Below, piece after piece: positions 9,401 through 17,011 of a stretch of 64,000 bases of DNA. The notes below the pieces were generated by a model. That model did not search any database and was not told where the DNA came from. It worked only from the letters and a program-made list of their open reading frames with translations. Origin of the DNA: Candidatus Nanohaloarchaea archaeon. Lineage in GTDB: Archaea; Nanohalarchaeota; Nanosalinia; Nanosalinales; Nanosalinaceae. Position 1 is the stretch's first letter, and the number at the start of each line of letters is the position of its first letter. The stretch is from positions 185,961 through 249,960 of the forward strand of contig JACOQA010000002.1 of assembly GCA_014297435.1 (NCBI GenBank), in the 5' to 3' direction. The translations under genes were made by a program, and so were the position numbers.

Positions 9401-10402
9401 ATGAACGAGCAAAAAGGCTTCCTAATAGTTCTAACCGGTCTACTAGCAGCAATTTCATTTCTGATGCTCCAACCGTTCATGGGATACTTTCTGGGAGCTG
9501 CCCTACTCGCCTTCATACTTCACCCGGTTCAGGTAAGATGGAGAAAATACCTGGGTTCAACAATTTCATCACTCCTTATAGTCTTTCTCGCTATATTCGT
9601 CATCGTTGCACCTTTCCTCTTCACTGCCACCGCCGTTATAGATGATGCACAGGATCTAGCGGGAGATGTTAGGCAGTCGGATCTTATTAACTCGACGCAG
9701 ATTGAAAACAAGATTCACGAGCTTACAGGTCAACGACTCGATGTTGAAAAAAACGTGGAGAGGGCTGTAGACCGTTTCACCAATCTGACTTTAGGTAACT
9801 TCTCTCAGCTCTTGAGTTTAATTGCGAACGCCTCAATCGGATTGACGGTTATGTTATTCCTCCTCTACTACATGCTTAAGGATGGAGAGATGCTTGTTAA
9901 ATGGCTTAACAGTCTTATACCGCTTCCAGAGGAAATAACTAGAAATCTTCATAGTAAAATGAGTAAAACCACTTGGGCGGTCATAAAAGGTCATGTCCTG
10001 GTTGCGATAATACAAGGTTTGGTTGCAGGTTTAGGTTTGATGGCTACAGGTGTTCCAAACAGTGTTTTCTGGACTTTCGTTATGATACTGCTGGGGTTCA
10101 TCCCGATAATAGGAACTATCTTGGTTTGGCTGCCTGCATCAGTCTATCTCTTCCTCGTGGATAAACCTTTGATGGGAGTCCTACTAGCTCTTTACGGATT
10201 TGTGATAGTAGGTCTTACAGATAACATAATTAGACCTCTCGCGGTTGAGAGAGGAGCTGATCTGCATCCTGCGGTAATCATAATAGGTGTATTGGGGGGT
10301 GTATACATCTTTGGAGCTGTAGGTTTGTTTATAGGTCCTATAATACTTGGAATCTTCAAGTCTGTTCTCGTTGTGTTCGAGAAACACTATAAGTCATTAT
10401 AA
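9401..10402 (+). CDS. AI-2E family (PerM/UPF0118) membrane protein
   Basis: 333 aa with eight predicted membrane helices and a soluble segment between helices 3 and 4. Family features are the C-terminal repeats of Gly/Pro helices (LGFIPIIGTILVWLPASVYL), the conserved TDNIIRPL motif and GVYIFGAVGLFIGPIILG. Bacterial relatives have been linked to AI-2 export or Na+/H+ exchange; in a halophile an ion-related role is plausible but not shown. A TTTTTTATTTA box about 30 nt upstream indicates its own leaderless promoter inside the end of the previous gene. Confidence 0.88.
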   Translation: MNEQKGFLIVLTGLLAAISFLMLQPFMGYFLGAALLAFILHPVQVRWRKYLGSTISSLLIVFLAIFVIVAPFLFTATAVIDDAQDLAGDVRQSDLINSTQIENKIHELTGQRLDVEKNVERAVDRFTNLTLGNFSQLLSLIANASIGLTVMLFLLYYMLKDGEMLVKWLNSLIPLPEEITRNLHSKMSKTTWAVIKGHVLVAIIQGLVAGLGLMATGVPNSVFWTFVMILLGFIPIIGTILVWLPASVYLFLVDKPLMGVLLALYGFVIVGLTDNIIRPLAVERGADLHPAVIIIGVLGGVYIFGAVGLFIGPIILGIFKSVLVVFEKHYKSL

Positions 10403-10426
10403 GGAATTGCGGACAAAGATTGTCCT

Positions 10427-11287
10427 ATGGCTGATATAGGTACTTCGGTTACGTTAGCGTCAGTCATAGTCGGCATGCTTGCCATACCTGCCGCATCACA
10501 AAGCCTAGGCGAAGGACAAGATCTAATATCCTCGCCGCCCAATATCTCAGCAAACTCAGAAACCCCAAGACAGGTATCTGTAAACAGGACAACCGATGGA
10601 ATAACCAAAAGTATACAGACAGCTATACAGAGCTTCAAAGCAAAAGTAGGTTCTGAAGGAGCCTCAGCAAAGCTTCAAGGTCCATCAACATCACTAGAGG
10701 TAAATAGAGAGCCCGGAAAAACAGTATGGAAACTGAAAAGCAGCGAGGGAACGCTCGAACTAGTCAAAAGTTCTACCAAGACTCAGAAAACGGTTGAAAC
10801 TTCAGAAGGAACATTAAAGATCACGAAAGCAGATGGAAAAACTTCCAGAAGCTTCGAAGGAACAAGCAGAAAACAGCTCAAGAAATCGATGGAAACCCTT
10901 GAAACCAAGATGGAACAAAAACTCGAGGAAGCGCGTGGAAAGATCAACGCCACAACAACACATCAGGAAAACGGTCAGACAATAGTTCAGACGGGACTAG
11001 AGATATCGGTCAGCCCCGAAACGCCAGAGTATATCACTATCAAAAACTCGGGCGAATTCAGAAATCTTGAGGGCTGGAAGCTTCAGAACAACAATCCGGA
11101 CACGCACGAATTTGGAAATCTGGAGCTGAACGCTTCTGAGTCTATCAGGGTTTACACGGCTGAAGATGAGGACATAAACTACACAGGCAGAGCAGTATAT
11201 GACACAGGACTCTCCTGGGAAGACGGTGGAGACACTGTCACGCTCAGAAAACCCGACGAAACAAAGGCTGCGGAAAAAACTTACTGA
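10427..11287 (+). CDS. Secreted lamin-tail-domain (LTD) protein
   Basis: 286 aa with an N-terminal signal peptide (about residues 1-23, ending near AIPAASQ). The middle region (about 60-170) is Ser/Thr/Lys-rich with repeated SEGTLELVK/SEGTLKITK strands followed by a Lys/Glu helix. The C-terminal 95 residues match the lamin tail domain pattern: EYITIKNSGEF..LEGWKLQN..HEFGNLELNASESIRVY..WEDGGDTVTLRKPDE. LTDs are small Ig-like domains on secreted proteins, often beside nucleases or in cell-surface proteins. No catalytic domain is present here. CATTATAAGG about 29 nt upstream supports a leaderless ATG. It overlaps the convergent next gene by 7 nt. Confidence 0.75.
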   Translation: MADIGTSVTLASVIVGMLAIPAASQSLGEGQDLISSPPNISANSETPRQVSVNRTTDGITKSIQTAIQSFKAKVGSEGASAKLQGPSTSLEVNREPGKTVWKLKSSEGTLELVKSSTKTQKTVETSEGTLKITKADGKTSRSFEGTSRKQLKKSMETLETKMEQKLEEARGKINATTTHQENGQTIVQTGLEISVSPETPEYITIKNSGEFRNLEGWKLQNNNPDTHEFGNLELNASESIRVYTAEDEDINYTGRAVYDTGLSWEDGGDTVTLRKPDETKAAEKTY

Positions 11288-11532
11288 CGCTTACGCAGCG
11301 TAAACCTTTCCTCTTTTCCTATTTTCTTCACGACATCATCTTCAACTTCGACATAGAAACTGTTGATCTTTGGTAACCCTGAGTTCTTTAGACCGAGGAC
11401 TGCGCTTAAAACGACGTACCCGTAGCCCATGAGCATAAACGAGGTGTTGTTGAAGCCGATCAACTTTACAGTCAAGACTGCTAAGCCCGAAAAACCTGTT
11501 CCCAAAAGCAAGGAGAATTTAAGATCGTCCAT
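11281..11532 (-). CDS. Small two-helix membrane protein, unknown
   Basis: 83 aa. Two hydrophobic segments (about residues 7-28 and 32-50) are followed by a charged tail of about 33 residues ending LRKRQ. I do not recognise a family. It sits between the LTD gene (convergent, 7-nt overlap) and the DUF123 gene (divergent). It is coding-like because the frame is clean, starts at ATG and has a normal acidic/basic tail, but the function is unknown. Confidence 0.5.
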   Translation of the reverse strand: MDDLKFSLLLGTGFSGLAVLTVKLIGFNNTSFMLMGYGYVVLSAVLGLKNSGLPKINSFYVEVEDDVVKKIGKEERFTLRKRQ

Positions 11533-11584
11533 GAAAACCTTGGAATCGAACTAGACTAAAAGAATTCCTTCAAAATCATATAAC

Positions 11585-11959
11585 GTGAAAGGTGTATACG
11601 TGGTTTTTGCGTTCCTAGAGCGCGACAAGGATATAGAGATCGGCGCATTAGGAACCATAGAGTTCGAAAAAGGAGTTTACGCATACGTAGGATCCGGACA
11701 GAACTCGCTTGAAAAACGCCTCAAACGACACTTCGCCCCTACAGAGGACAAACACTGGCATATCGATTACTTCACCTCAGAAGCCCGGGTATTCGACTTT
11801 TTCGCCGTACCGGAAGGTCCAAACTACGAATGCACATTAGCTCAACATTTGTCAAACCGGTCTAAACCGGTAGAAAGATTCGGCTCATCAGATTGTAGTT
11901 GTGCGTCTCATCTGTTCAAACTGCCGGAAAGCTTTTCACAGTCAAAAACTAGGTTTTGA
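11585..11959 (+). CDS. DUF123 GIY-YIG-like domain protein
   Basis: 124 aa covering one compact domain. The start KGVYVVFAFL and the following KGVYAYVGSG..LEKRLKRHF correspond to the GIY-YIG nuclease core; later there is HWHIDYF and a Cys-containing C-terminus (SDCSCASHLF) typical of DUF123. Stand-alone archaeal DUF123 proteins occur beside endonuclease III-type genes, and here an OGG1 glycosylase lies about 230 nt downstream, so a DNA repair link is reasonable but unproven. The start is GTG; CTAAAAG about 28 nt upstream fits a leaderless transcript. Confidence 0.85.
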   Translation: MKGVYVVFAFLERDKDIEIGALGTIEFEKGVYAYVGSGQNSLEKRLKRHFAPTEDKHWHIDYFTSEARVFDFFAVPEGPNYECTLAQHLSNRSKPVERFGSSDCSCASHLFKLPESFSQSKTRF

Positions 11960-11961
11960 AC

Positions 11962-12147
11962 ATGTTCTTCCAGTGTCCTGACTGCGGCTACAAACAAAGA
12001 TCAAAGGCAAAGAAAAGGGTTCAGTGCCACCGCTGCGGAAGAAGCTACAAGAAAAGCGACGCAAAAAAGTTCGAAAACAAAACGCAAGGCGTCGACCAGG
12101 AAGAAGCCGACAAAGCCAACTTCCACAAGTACTCAAGAAAAGACTAG
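11962..12147 (+). CDS. Small zinc-ribbon protein
   Basis: 61 aa. Two CxxC knuckles (CPDCGYK and CHRCGRS) separated by 14 residues form a zinc ribbon, followed by a Lys-rich and then acidic tail. The ORF track begins at TTG 11956, but ATG 11962 directly follows the overlapping stop of the DUF123 gene and is the simpler start. The position between DUF123 and OGG1 suggests cotranscription with repair genes. Whether it binds nucleic acid or is an accessory protein cannot be told. Confidence 0.7.
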   Translation: MFFQCPDCGYKQRSKAKKRVQCHRCGRSYKKSDAKKFENKTQGVDQEEADKANFHKYSRKD

Positions 12148-12189
12148 GAAACAGAGGGTATTTGAGATTTTCAAGATAACTAATTCTAC

Positions 12190-13053
12190 ATGGAAAGACA
12201 CGAAATCGCTGCAGAAAACTTTGATCTAGAGCTGACGATGACATGCGGTCAGACCTTCTGCTGGCACCGAACCAAAGGAGATCTTTACGGAGAGGGTACT
12301 TCTAAGTTCTATACTTACAGGGATAAAAAGCCGATATTTGTAGAGCAGGAAGGAGATGTGATATTTGCTGAAACTGAACATTCGAAAGAAGAAGTGAAAA
12401 AGGCGCTTGGACTTCATAAAGACCTTGAATCTGTATTCTCTAACCTTCCAGAGGATGAAAGCCTTGAGAAAGCTAGGGAAGAGTACTGGGGTCTCAGAGT
12501 AGTCAATGATGATTTTTTCCAGTGTCTAATAGGTTATCTTTTGTCTCCGCAGAACAGGATTCCACGCATAAAGGAGATGTTTGATGAGATCGCCAGAAAC
12601 TTTGGAAGCGTTGAACAGGTTAATGGTGAGGAGGTTCTGCGTTTCCCGACGCCAGAAGAACTGTCGAAAGCATCGGAGGATGATTTAAGAGCTATAGGAA
12701 CAGGTTATAGAGCTAAATACATAGTTGAGACGCTGGATATTCTTCAGGACGGCTTCGATCATAATGAGCTTGATTCGATGGATTATGTTGAAGCAAGAGA
12801 ACACATGCAGAACCTTTACGGTGTTGGAGACAAGGTCGCGGACTGCGTACTACTGTTCTCGAAAGGTTTTCATGAGGCCGCACCAATTGACACGTGGGGT
12901 AAGAAATTCCTAGAACAGCTTTATCCTGAATTACATTCTGAGGACTACGAGGAGGCATCGGAAAACATGCGTGAACATTTCGGGGAACACACGGGTTACG
13001 CCCAAGAATATCTCTTCCACGCTGCAAGAAACGGGGTGATTGAGGTAGAATGA
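12190..13053 (+). CDS. ogg: 8-oxoguanine DNA glycosylase/AP lyase (OGG1 type)
   Basis: Base-excision repair enzyme of 287 aa, the full-length OGG1 architecture. The N-terminal TBP-like OGG_N domain contains the hallmark FDLELTMTCGQTFCW. The HhH-GPD domain follows with NLYGVGDKVADCVLL, where Lys215 is the catalytic lysine, and APIDTW, where Asp234 is the catalytic aspartate. Their 19-residue spacing equals that of human OGG1 (K249/D268). The gene overlaps the downstream ubiquitin-like gene by ATGA, so the two are coupled. Confidence 0.94.
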   Translation: MERHEIAAENFDLELTMTCGQTFCWHRTKGDLYGEGTSKFYTYRDKKPIFVEQEGDVIFAETEHSKEEVKKALGLHKDLESVFSNLPEDESLEKAREEYWGLRVVNDDFFQCLIGYLLSPQNRIPRIKEMFDEIARNFGSVEQVNGEEVLRFPTPEELSKASEDDLRAIGTGYRAKYIVETLDILQDGFDHNELDSMDYVEAREHMQNLYGVGDKVADCVLLFSKGFHEAAPIDTWGKKFLEQLYPELHSEDYEEASENMREHFGEHTGYAQEYLFHAARNGVIEVE

Positions 13054-13265
13054 TTGAGATAGAGTTTGTAAGAGATGATCTTGAATCCGAGAAGGAGAAA
13101 AATCTTGAGGTTGAGGAAGGTACTACGATCGAATATCTTCTGGAAGAAGAAGGTATCGAAGCCCAAGAGGTTCTAGTCGCGAAGAACGGCACAATAATAT
13201 CTGGTAAACATGAATTAGAGGATGGAGATAGTTTGACTGTGATGGATGTTATCGCAGGCGGGTGA
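13050..13265 (+). CDS. MoaD/ThiS-family ubiquitin-like protein (SAMP-like)
   Basis: 71 aa beta-grasp protein ending in VMDVIAGG. The C-terminal GG is what archaeal SAMP/MoaD/ThiS proteins use for adenylation and thiocarboxylate or conjugate formation. The core strand pattern EIEFVRDDLE..TTIEYLLEEEGI..VLVAKNGTIISGKHELEDGDSLTVMDVI fits. It overlaps ogg by 4 nt. No E1 or molybdopterin/thiamine genes are nearby, so its role (sulfur carrier for tRNA thiolation, or protein modifier) is open. Confidence 0.85.
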   Translation: MIEIEFVRDDLESEKEKNLEVEEGTTIEYLLEEEGIEAQEVLVAKNGTIISGKHELEDGDSLTVMDVIAGG

Positions 13266-13298
13266 AGCTTTTATTGTCTAACGTTTAACGTGATACTG

Positions 13299-13625
13299 AT
13301 GGATTTCCTCGATACCGATGGGAAGGACGAGAAAGATATCATATTCGAAGTCTTCGATCTCAACGGACTTCAGCGCTCTCTATTTAAAGAGATGAAGTCG
13401 GCAAAACTTACGGTAAAAGAACTTTCTAACCGGGTTGACCGGAACCGTTCAACAGTTCAGAGAGCCTTACAGGACATGATGGACAAAGACATCATTATGA
13501 GGGAGGGTAAAACTGATCGAACCGTGTACTATGTTTATACTACTCTTCCGATGGAGGATATCCGTGAAGTCACCTTGGACGCTCTGGACTCCTGGCACCG
13601 GAACGTGAAGGAACGTTTAGGTTAG
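13299..13625 (+). CDS. Winged helix-turn-helix transcriptional regulator
   Basis: About 108 aa. A clear HTH lies at KLTVKELSNRVDRNRSTVQRALQDMMDKDIIMR, followed by a wing with GKTDRTVYYVY and a C-terminal helix (LDALDSWHRNVKERLG) that could dimerise. It resembles TrmB/MarR-like archaeal regulators. The ORF track starts at GTG 13290, but GCTTTTATTG lies 28 nt before ATG 13299, matching the leaderless spacing elsewhere in the window, so I prefer 13299. The target is unknown. It overlaps the convergent next gene by 4 nt. Confidence 0.85.
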   Translation: MDFLDTDGKDEKDIIFEVFDLNGLQRSLFKEMKSAKLTVKELSNRVDRNRSTVQRALQDMMDKDIIMREGKTDRTVYYVYTTLPMEDIREVTLDALDSWHRNVKERLG

Positions 13626-13918
13626 AACTTCCAGAAGAGGAACGCGAAATAGAGCAGCGTGACCACCTGACTTACAATAGGTAGAACAGCTTCAATACCA
13701 TACCCCGCAAAGATGTTCAACAAACCAAGTCCGGTAACCACGATAACAACGTTCTCCGAATAATCGATTAAACTATCTAAGTAGTAATCTAAGTCTTGGT
13801 TCTCTATTAATGTATCGACGCCTACAGCTACCAGAAAATACTTCACGATTATAGTTGAGAATATCCAGGACTGTTCAACCCACTGGAATCCGAAACCGAT
13901 TAGCTGATCGAGAACCAT
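13622..13918 (-). CDS. Small membrane protein, unknown
   Basis: 98 aa with about three hydrophobic segments (near 15-35, 52-72 and 76-96) and an acidic middle loop (ENQDLDYYLDSLIDYSEN). I do not recognise a family. AATTTTTAACC lies about 25 nt before the ATG, consistent with a leaderless promoter in the 30-nt gap behind the PRC-barrel gene. The two may also be cotranscribed. Confidence 0.55.
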   Translation of the reverse strand: MVLDQLIGFGFQWVEQSWIFSTIIVKYFLVAVGVDTLIENQDLDYYLDSLIDYSENVVIVVTGLGLLNIFAGYGIEAVLPIVSQVVTLLYFAFLFWKF

Positions 13919-13948
13919 AGATAAAAGATTAAGAAGTGAGGTTAAAAA

Positions 13949-14215
13949 TTATTCCTCGACTTCGTCGGTCTTGAAGTCCTTGATAATTACGATGTCGTCG
14001 ACCGACTCAACCATCCTGTAAGGGATAACGACGTTGCGCGTACCGCCTACCTTCTGCGCTAGGTAAGAGCCTTTCTGCGCGCCGACAACAACCGCTCTAA
14101 CAGCGAACTTGCCGAGGTTGATCTCTATATCTTTTAGCTTTCCGCAGTAGGAGCCACTCTTAGTGAAAACGTCTTTCTCCTCGATGTTCGAAAAGTCCAG
14201 GATGTTGTCAGCCAT
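13949..14215 (-). CDS. PRC-barrel domain protein
   Basis: 88 aa, essentially one PRC-barrel: DVFTKSGSYCGKLKDIEINLGKF at the start and NVVIPYRMVESVDDIVII at the end. Stand-alone archaeal PRC-barrel proteins of this length are common and are thought to act in RNA metabolism or cell division (CdpB-like in haloarchaea), but I cannot assign which here. GGTATATAAG lies about 45 nt upstream of the ATG and is the likely promoter. Confidence 0.85.
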   Translation of the reverse strand: MADNILDFSNIEEKDVFTKSGSYCGKLKDIEINLGKFAVRAVVVGAQKGSYLAQKVGGTRNVVIPYRMVESVDDIVIIKDFKTDEVEE

Positions 14216-14319
14216 AGTTTTGAACCACTTTACAGTAAATCCTGTTCTACAGAAACTTATATACCTTGTCTCCGTGACTACACTGAGCCAGTTTAATGAA
14301 CTTCAGAAGACTCGAACCA

Positions 14320-14327
14320 TTTTAAAC
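14320..14327 (+). promoter_or_regulatory. TATA box of tRNA-Ser
   Basis: TTTTAAAC about 33 nt before the mature tRNA 5' end. The same TTTTAAA word stands before tRNA-Arg (61498-61506). Confidence 0.5.
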
Positions 14328-14356
14328 AGTTGGAGTTGGTTTAGTTACTACAAGAA

Positions 14357-14445
14357 GTCAGGGTGGCGGAGTGGTCTAACGCGGTGGCTTGCTAAGCCAT
14401 TGAGGGTATTACGCTCTCACCCGGGTTCAAATCCCGGCCCTGGCG
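14357..14445 (+). tRNA. tRNA-Ser (anticodon GCT)
   Basis: 89-nt class II tRNA. The acceptor stem GTCAGGG pairs with CCCTGGC (one G-U pair) and the discriminator is G, as expected for serine. The anticodon stem GTGGC/GCCAT encloses loop TTGCTAA, giving anticodon GCT for AGC/AGU codons. A long variable arm (TGAG...CTCA) is present, and the T arm is CCGGG-TTCAAAT-CCCGG. CCA is not encoded. An opposite-strand ORF terminates inside this gene. Confidence 0.96.
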
Positions 14446-14995
14446 TCCCACATTCTGCTTCAATCTCCAGTTCTTCGACTGCCGTTACAGCAGCTTGTCT
14501 TGCCGACTCCCTTGTAGATTCTTTGTTCCTCCATTTGCCGGGCTCATATTCCTTTGAATAGAAATTGTCGTATATGCTTCCATCCTCTCTTTGAGCGAAT
14601 CTTACAGGGTACTCGGACTCTGCTAGTTCGGAGAAAGAGGTGAACTCGTCTCCGTGTTTTTCCTGGTTCTCAACTTGGCTTCGGTTAGGCATTTCAGGAT
14701 CTGAGTAGAATTCAGTTGAATCAGGGAATCCTTCTGTTTCCTCAAATCTTTCTCTAAAAAGCGCTCTAATGTCCTCGCCACTTAGATCGATATTTTCTGG
14801 TCTTTTGTCAAAACGGTATCTTGCATTCTTCATGCCGTTGTAGCGTCTTTCAATCGCCCTTGAAGGAGCTTTGTTAATATTCTCCAATTTCTCTCTAGTG
14901 ATTCTTTCTCCTTCTTCCAGTATCTCGTCTTTTATGACTTCTAGGCAGGCGTCGGTGTAACGTTTAGTCCATTTGAATTTTCTATCTTCGTACAT
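14417..14995 (-). CDS. Hypothetical protein reading into tRNA-Ser, probably truncated
   Basis: 192 aa of highly charged, helical sequence with no family I recognise. The last residues (GTPGPGFEPG) are the antisense translation of the tRNA-Ser 3' half, the typical product when an ORF is cut at a tRNA integration junction. The original C-terminus has probably been lost, and the visible stop is inside the tRNA. With the next gene upstream on the same strand (gap 54 nt), it looks like a remnant of a mobile element inserted at the tRNA 3' end. It could also be an ordinary small gene whose stop decayed. Confidence 0.5.
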   Translation of the reverse strand: MYEDRKFKWTKRYTDACLEVIKDEILEEGERITREKLENINKAPSRAIERRYNGMKNARYRFDKRPENIDLSGEDIRALFRERFEETEGFPDSTEFYSDPEMPNRSQVENQEKHGDEFTSFSELAESEYPVRFAQREDGSIYDNFYSKEYEPGKWRNKESTRESARQAAVTAVEELEIEAECGTPGPGFEPG

Positions 14996-15049
14996 CAGGT
15001 TTTGAACGTATGAAAGATGTATTCCGATGTTTTCTGCAGCTTCAGCATC

Positions 15050-15304
15050 CTATATCTGGTAGGTATGACCGTTTTCACCCCATCTTTCGATTATTCCTTC
15101 TTTGGCTAAGTAAGCTGCCGCTCTTCTCTCATCAGTTTCTTTCAGACTTATCCAGTTACTTCCATTTGATTTTTGGGCTACATGGTGGAAGCTATCTGCA
15201 CGGTTAGCAAGAATCGATAGGTGTTGAGGGCTTTCAAACGCTAGTTCGACCGCTCTTTTTGCCAGTTCATCCTGTTCCTTAACCCAAACCTTTTCTTCAT
15301 TCAC
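15050..15304 (-). CDS. Hypothetical small protein, possible winged helix
   Basis: About 84 aa. The C-terminal part (AAAYLAKEGIIERWGENGHTYQI) reads like the end of a winged helix, but this is weak. The ORF track uses TTG 15313; TTAAAA centred about 24 nt before GTG 15304 fits a leaderless start there better. It precedes the tRNA-truncated ORF on the same strand, so both may come from one acquired segment. Confidence 0.4.
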   Translation of the reverse strand: MNEEKVWVKEQDELAKRAVELAFESPQHLSILANRADSFHHVAQKSNGSNWISLKETDERRAAAYLAKEGIIERWGENGHTYQI

Positions 15305-15450
15305 AAGCAGCAAATAATCTTCAATTTTAAGTGTGTCAATCTGTTAAAAACTCATGGTTTGCCTATCTGTAGAAAGGATTCCGGAAGTTCGCAGATGGAC
15401 TATTGAGAGAATTCTATATACAGGCTTTAACCCGTTTTTAGATTGTGAAT

Positions 15451-15810
15451 CTAGTCTCTGGCTTTAGATATCAATATTTCTCTCTGAACGTGATATGACT
15501 CACGTCTAATCATAGTTATGTAGCTTACAACTCCGTAGAGGACAATTATGAGTGTTGTACCAAGGTATGACGCCATTCTTTGAAGAATTTTGGCCTGCGG
15601 GAGACCAAATGTTGCTGCAACAGAAGTGATTATTGAGGCATAAAGGAGAGCTCTAAGAAAAGACTGAATGAGTTTGAAGTTTCTATAATATGCTAGAGAA
15701 CGCTCATATCTTTCTAACTCCTTTCCATCCAGTTTGTCCTCTAGGAAATCTTTCACCTCTTTATCAGCTTTTCCAAGAGGAGTCAACTCGAAAAGGTAGT
15801 CCTTAATCAC
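15451..15810 (-). CDS. Two-helix membrane protein, unknown
   Basis: 119 aa. An N-terminal charged region with a helix (KADKEVKDFLEDKLDGKELERYERSLAYYRNFKL) is followed by two membrane segments (about 53-72 and 82-102) and a basic end. No family recognised. TTATTTTAAGC lies about 26 nt before the ATG. It is divergent from the HtrA gene, with 76 nt carrying both promoters. Confidence 0.55.
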   Translation of the reverse strand: MIKDYLFELTPLGKADKEVKDFLEDKLDGKELERYERSLAYYRNFKLIQSFLRALLYASIITSVAATFGLPQAKILQRMASYLGTTLIIVLYGVVSYITMIRRESYHVQREILISKARD

Positions 15811-15886
15811 AGAACTGGGTTCTGGTTCTAGCTTAAAATAACGACCGCCATGAGATATTAAACATTCGTAGCTAGTAATCTATACT

Positions 15887-17011
15887 ATGAACAAGATAAA
15901 AGCAGCTTTGGCGGCGCTATCTCTCATAACTCTGGGGGTCGTGTTGGGAGGTACAGCGAGCTTCGTCCAGCTTCAGGGTCAGATAGACCAGCTCAACAGT
16001 TCGATTCAGGATAGAGAAACAAGGGTTGTAAGCGTACAGTATTCTGGAGAGAGAGCTGTCAGCGAGATCTTTGATAGCGCAGATCAGTCGGTGGTTTCGA
16101 TCGCAGCCTTTGGAGAACAGGACTCTCAGGGCTCAGGATTTGTCTACAGTAAGAATGGATATATAGTGACAAACCATCACGTCGTGGATGGAGCAAGCCA
16201 GATAGAAGTAACATTTACTGATGGATCGACCAAAAATGCAAGAATCGTCGGATCCGATCCCTATACTGATTTAGCAGTTCTAAAAGTGAAAAAAGAAGGT
16301 TTGAGACCTCTTGAGCTTGCGGACTCTTCAAATGTAACTGTCGGACGGAAAGCTATCGCTATCGGAAACCCATTCGGACTAAGAAGTTCTGTAACTCTTG
16401 GAATAATAAGCCAGAAGGGGAGAACACTAAGGACTTCTGAAGAGTTCTCTACTCCTAATGTTTTACAGACGGATGCAGCGATTAATCCAGGTAACTCGGG
16501 AGGTCCTCTAATGAACATAAATGGAGATGTTGTAGGCGTTAACACAGCGATAGAAAGTAGAACCGGAACTTTCTCAGGTGTCGGATTTGCAATACCTTCA
16601 AACACCGTAAAAACCGTAGTGCCTGAAATTATTGCAGAGGGAGACTACGAACATCCGTGGATAGGCGTCTCAGGCTTTGATCTAACTCCAGAACTTTCAA
16701 GGAGAATGGGGTTAAACACCACATCAGGTTTCCTTGTAATTGATGTCGTGGATGATGGTCCGGCAGCAAAAGCTGGTGTATTGGAAGGAGGTACAACGAT
16801 AGATTACAGAGGCAGAAAACTGGATATTGGAGGAGACGTAATAGTAGGTATTGGCGATCAGAAAGCCAGGGGAATCAACGACATACTTCTGTATCTCTCA
16901 AGACAGACAGAAGTTGGGGATACTGTTAATCTTGAGATTATAAGAGATGGTGAAAGAAAGACGGTTTCACTCACTTTGGATCAGAGGCCTGAAGCGAACG
17001 TTCTTGACTAA
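15887..17011 (+). CDS. htrA: HtrA/DegP-type trypsin-like serine protease with PDZ domain
   Basis: 374 aa S1C protease for envelope protein quality control. The N-terminal helix (about 5-27) anchors or secretes it. The protease domain carries the triad: His98 in TNHHVV, Asp128 in DPYTDLAVL and Ser204 in INPGNSGGPL. One PDZ domain fills about 260-365 (HPWIGVSGFDL...GVLEGGTTIDYRGRKLDIGGDVIVGIGD). GATATTAAAC about 29 nt upstream fits a leaderless ATG. It likely serves the large secreted proteome seen here. The 3' end overlaps convergent pelA by 4 nt. Confidence 0.95.
   Translation: MNKIKAALAALSLITLGVVLGGTASFVQLQGQIDQLNSSIQDRETRVVSVQYSGERAVSEIFDSADQSVVSIAAFGEQDSQGSGFVYSKNGYIVTNHHVVDGASQIEVTFTDGSTKNARIVGSDPYTDLAVLKVKKEGLRPLELADSSNVTVGRKAIAIGNPFGLRSSVTLGIISQKGRTLRTSEEFSTPNVLQTDAAINPGNSGGPLMNINGDVVGVNTAIESRTGTFSGVGFAIPSNTVKTVVPEIIAEGDYEHPWIGVSGFDLTPELSRRMGLNTTSGFLVIDVVDDGPAAKAGVLEGGTTIDYRGRKLDIGGDVIVGIGDQKARGINDILLYLSRQTEVGDTVNLEIIRDGERKTVSLTLDQRPEANVLD

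Noticed and set aside
14163-14561. 132-aa plus-strand ORF across tRNA-Ser
   Set aside because: It is made of the PRC-barrel antisense end, the promoter and the tRNA itself; no coding character.
15010-15207. 65-aa plus-strand ORF
   Set aside because: Shadow of the minus-strand gene 15050-15304, with skewed Leu/Phe/Ser composition.
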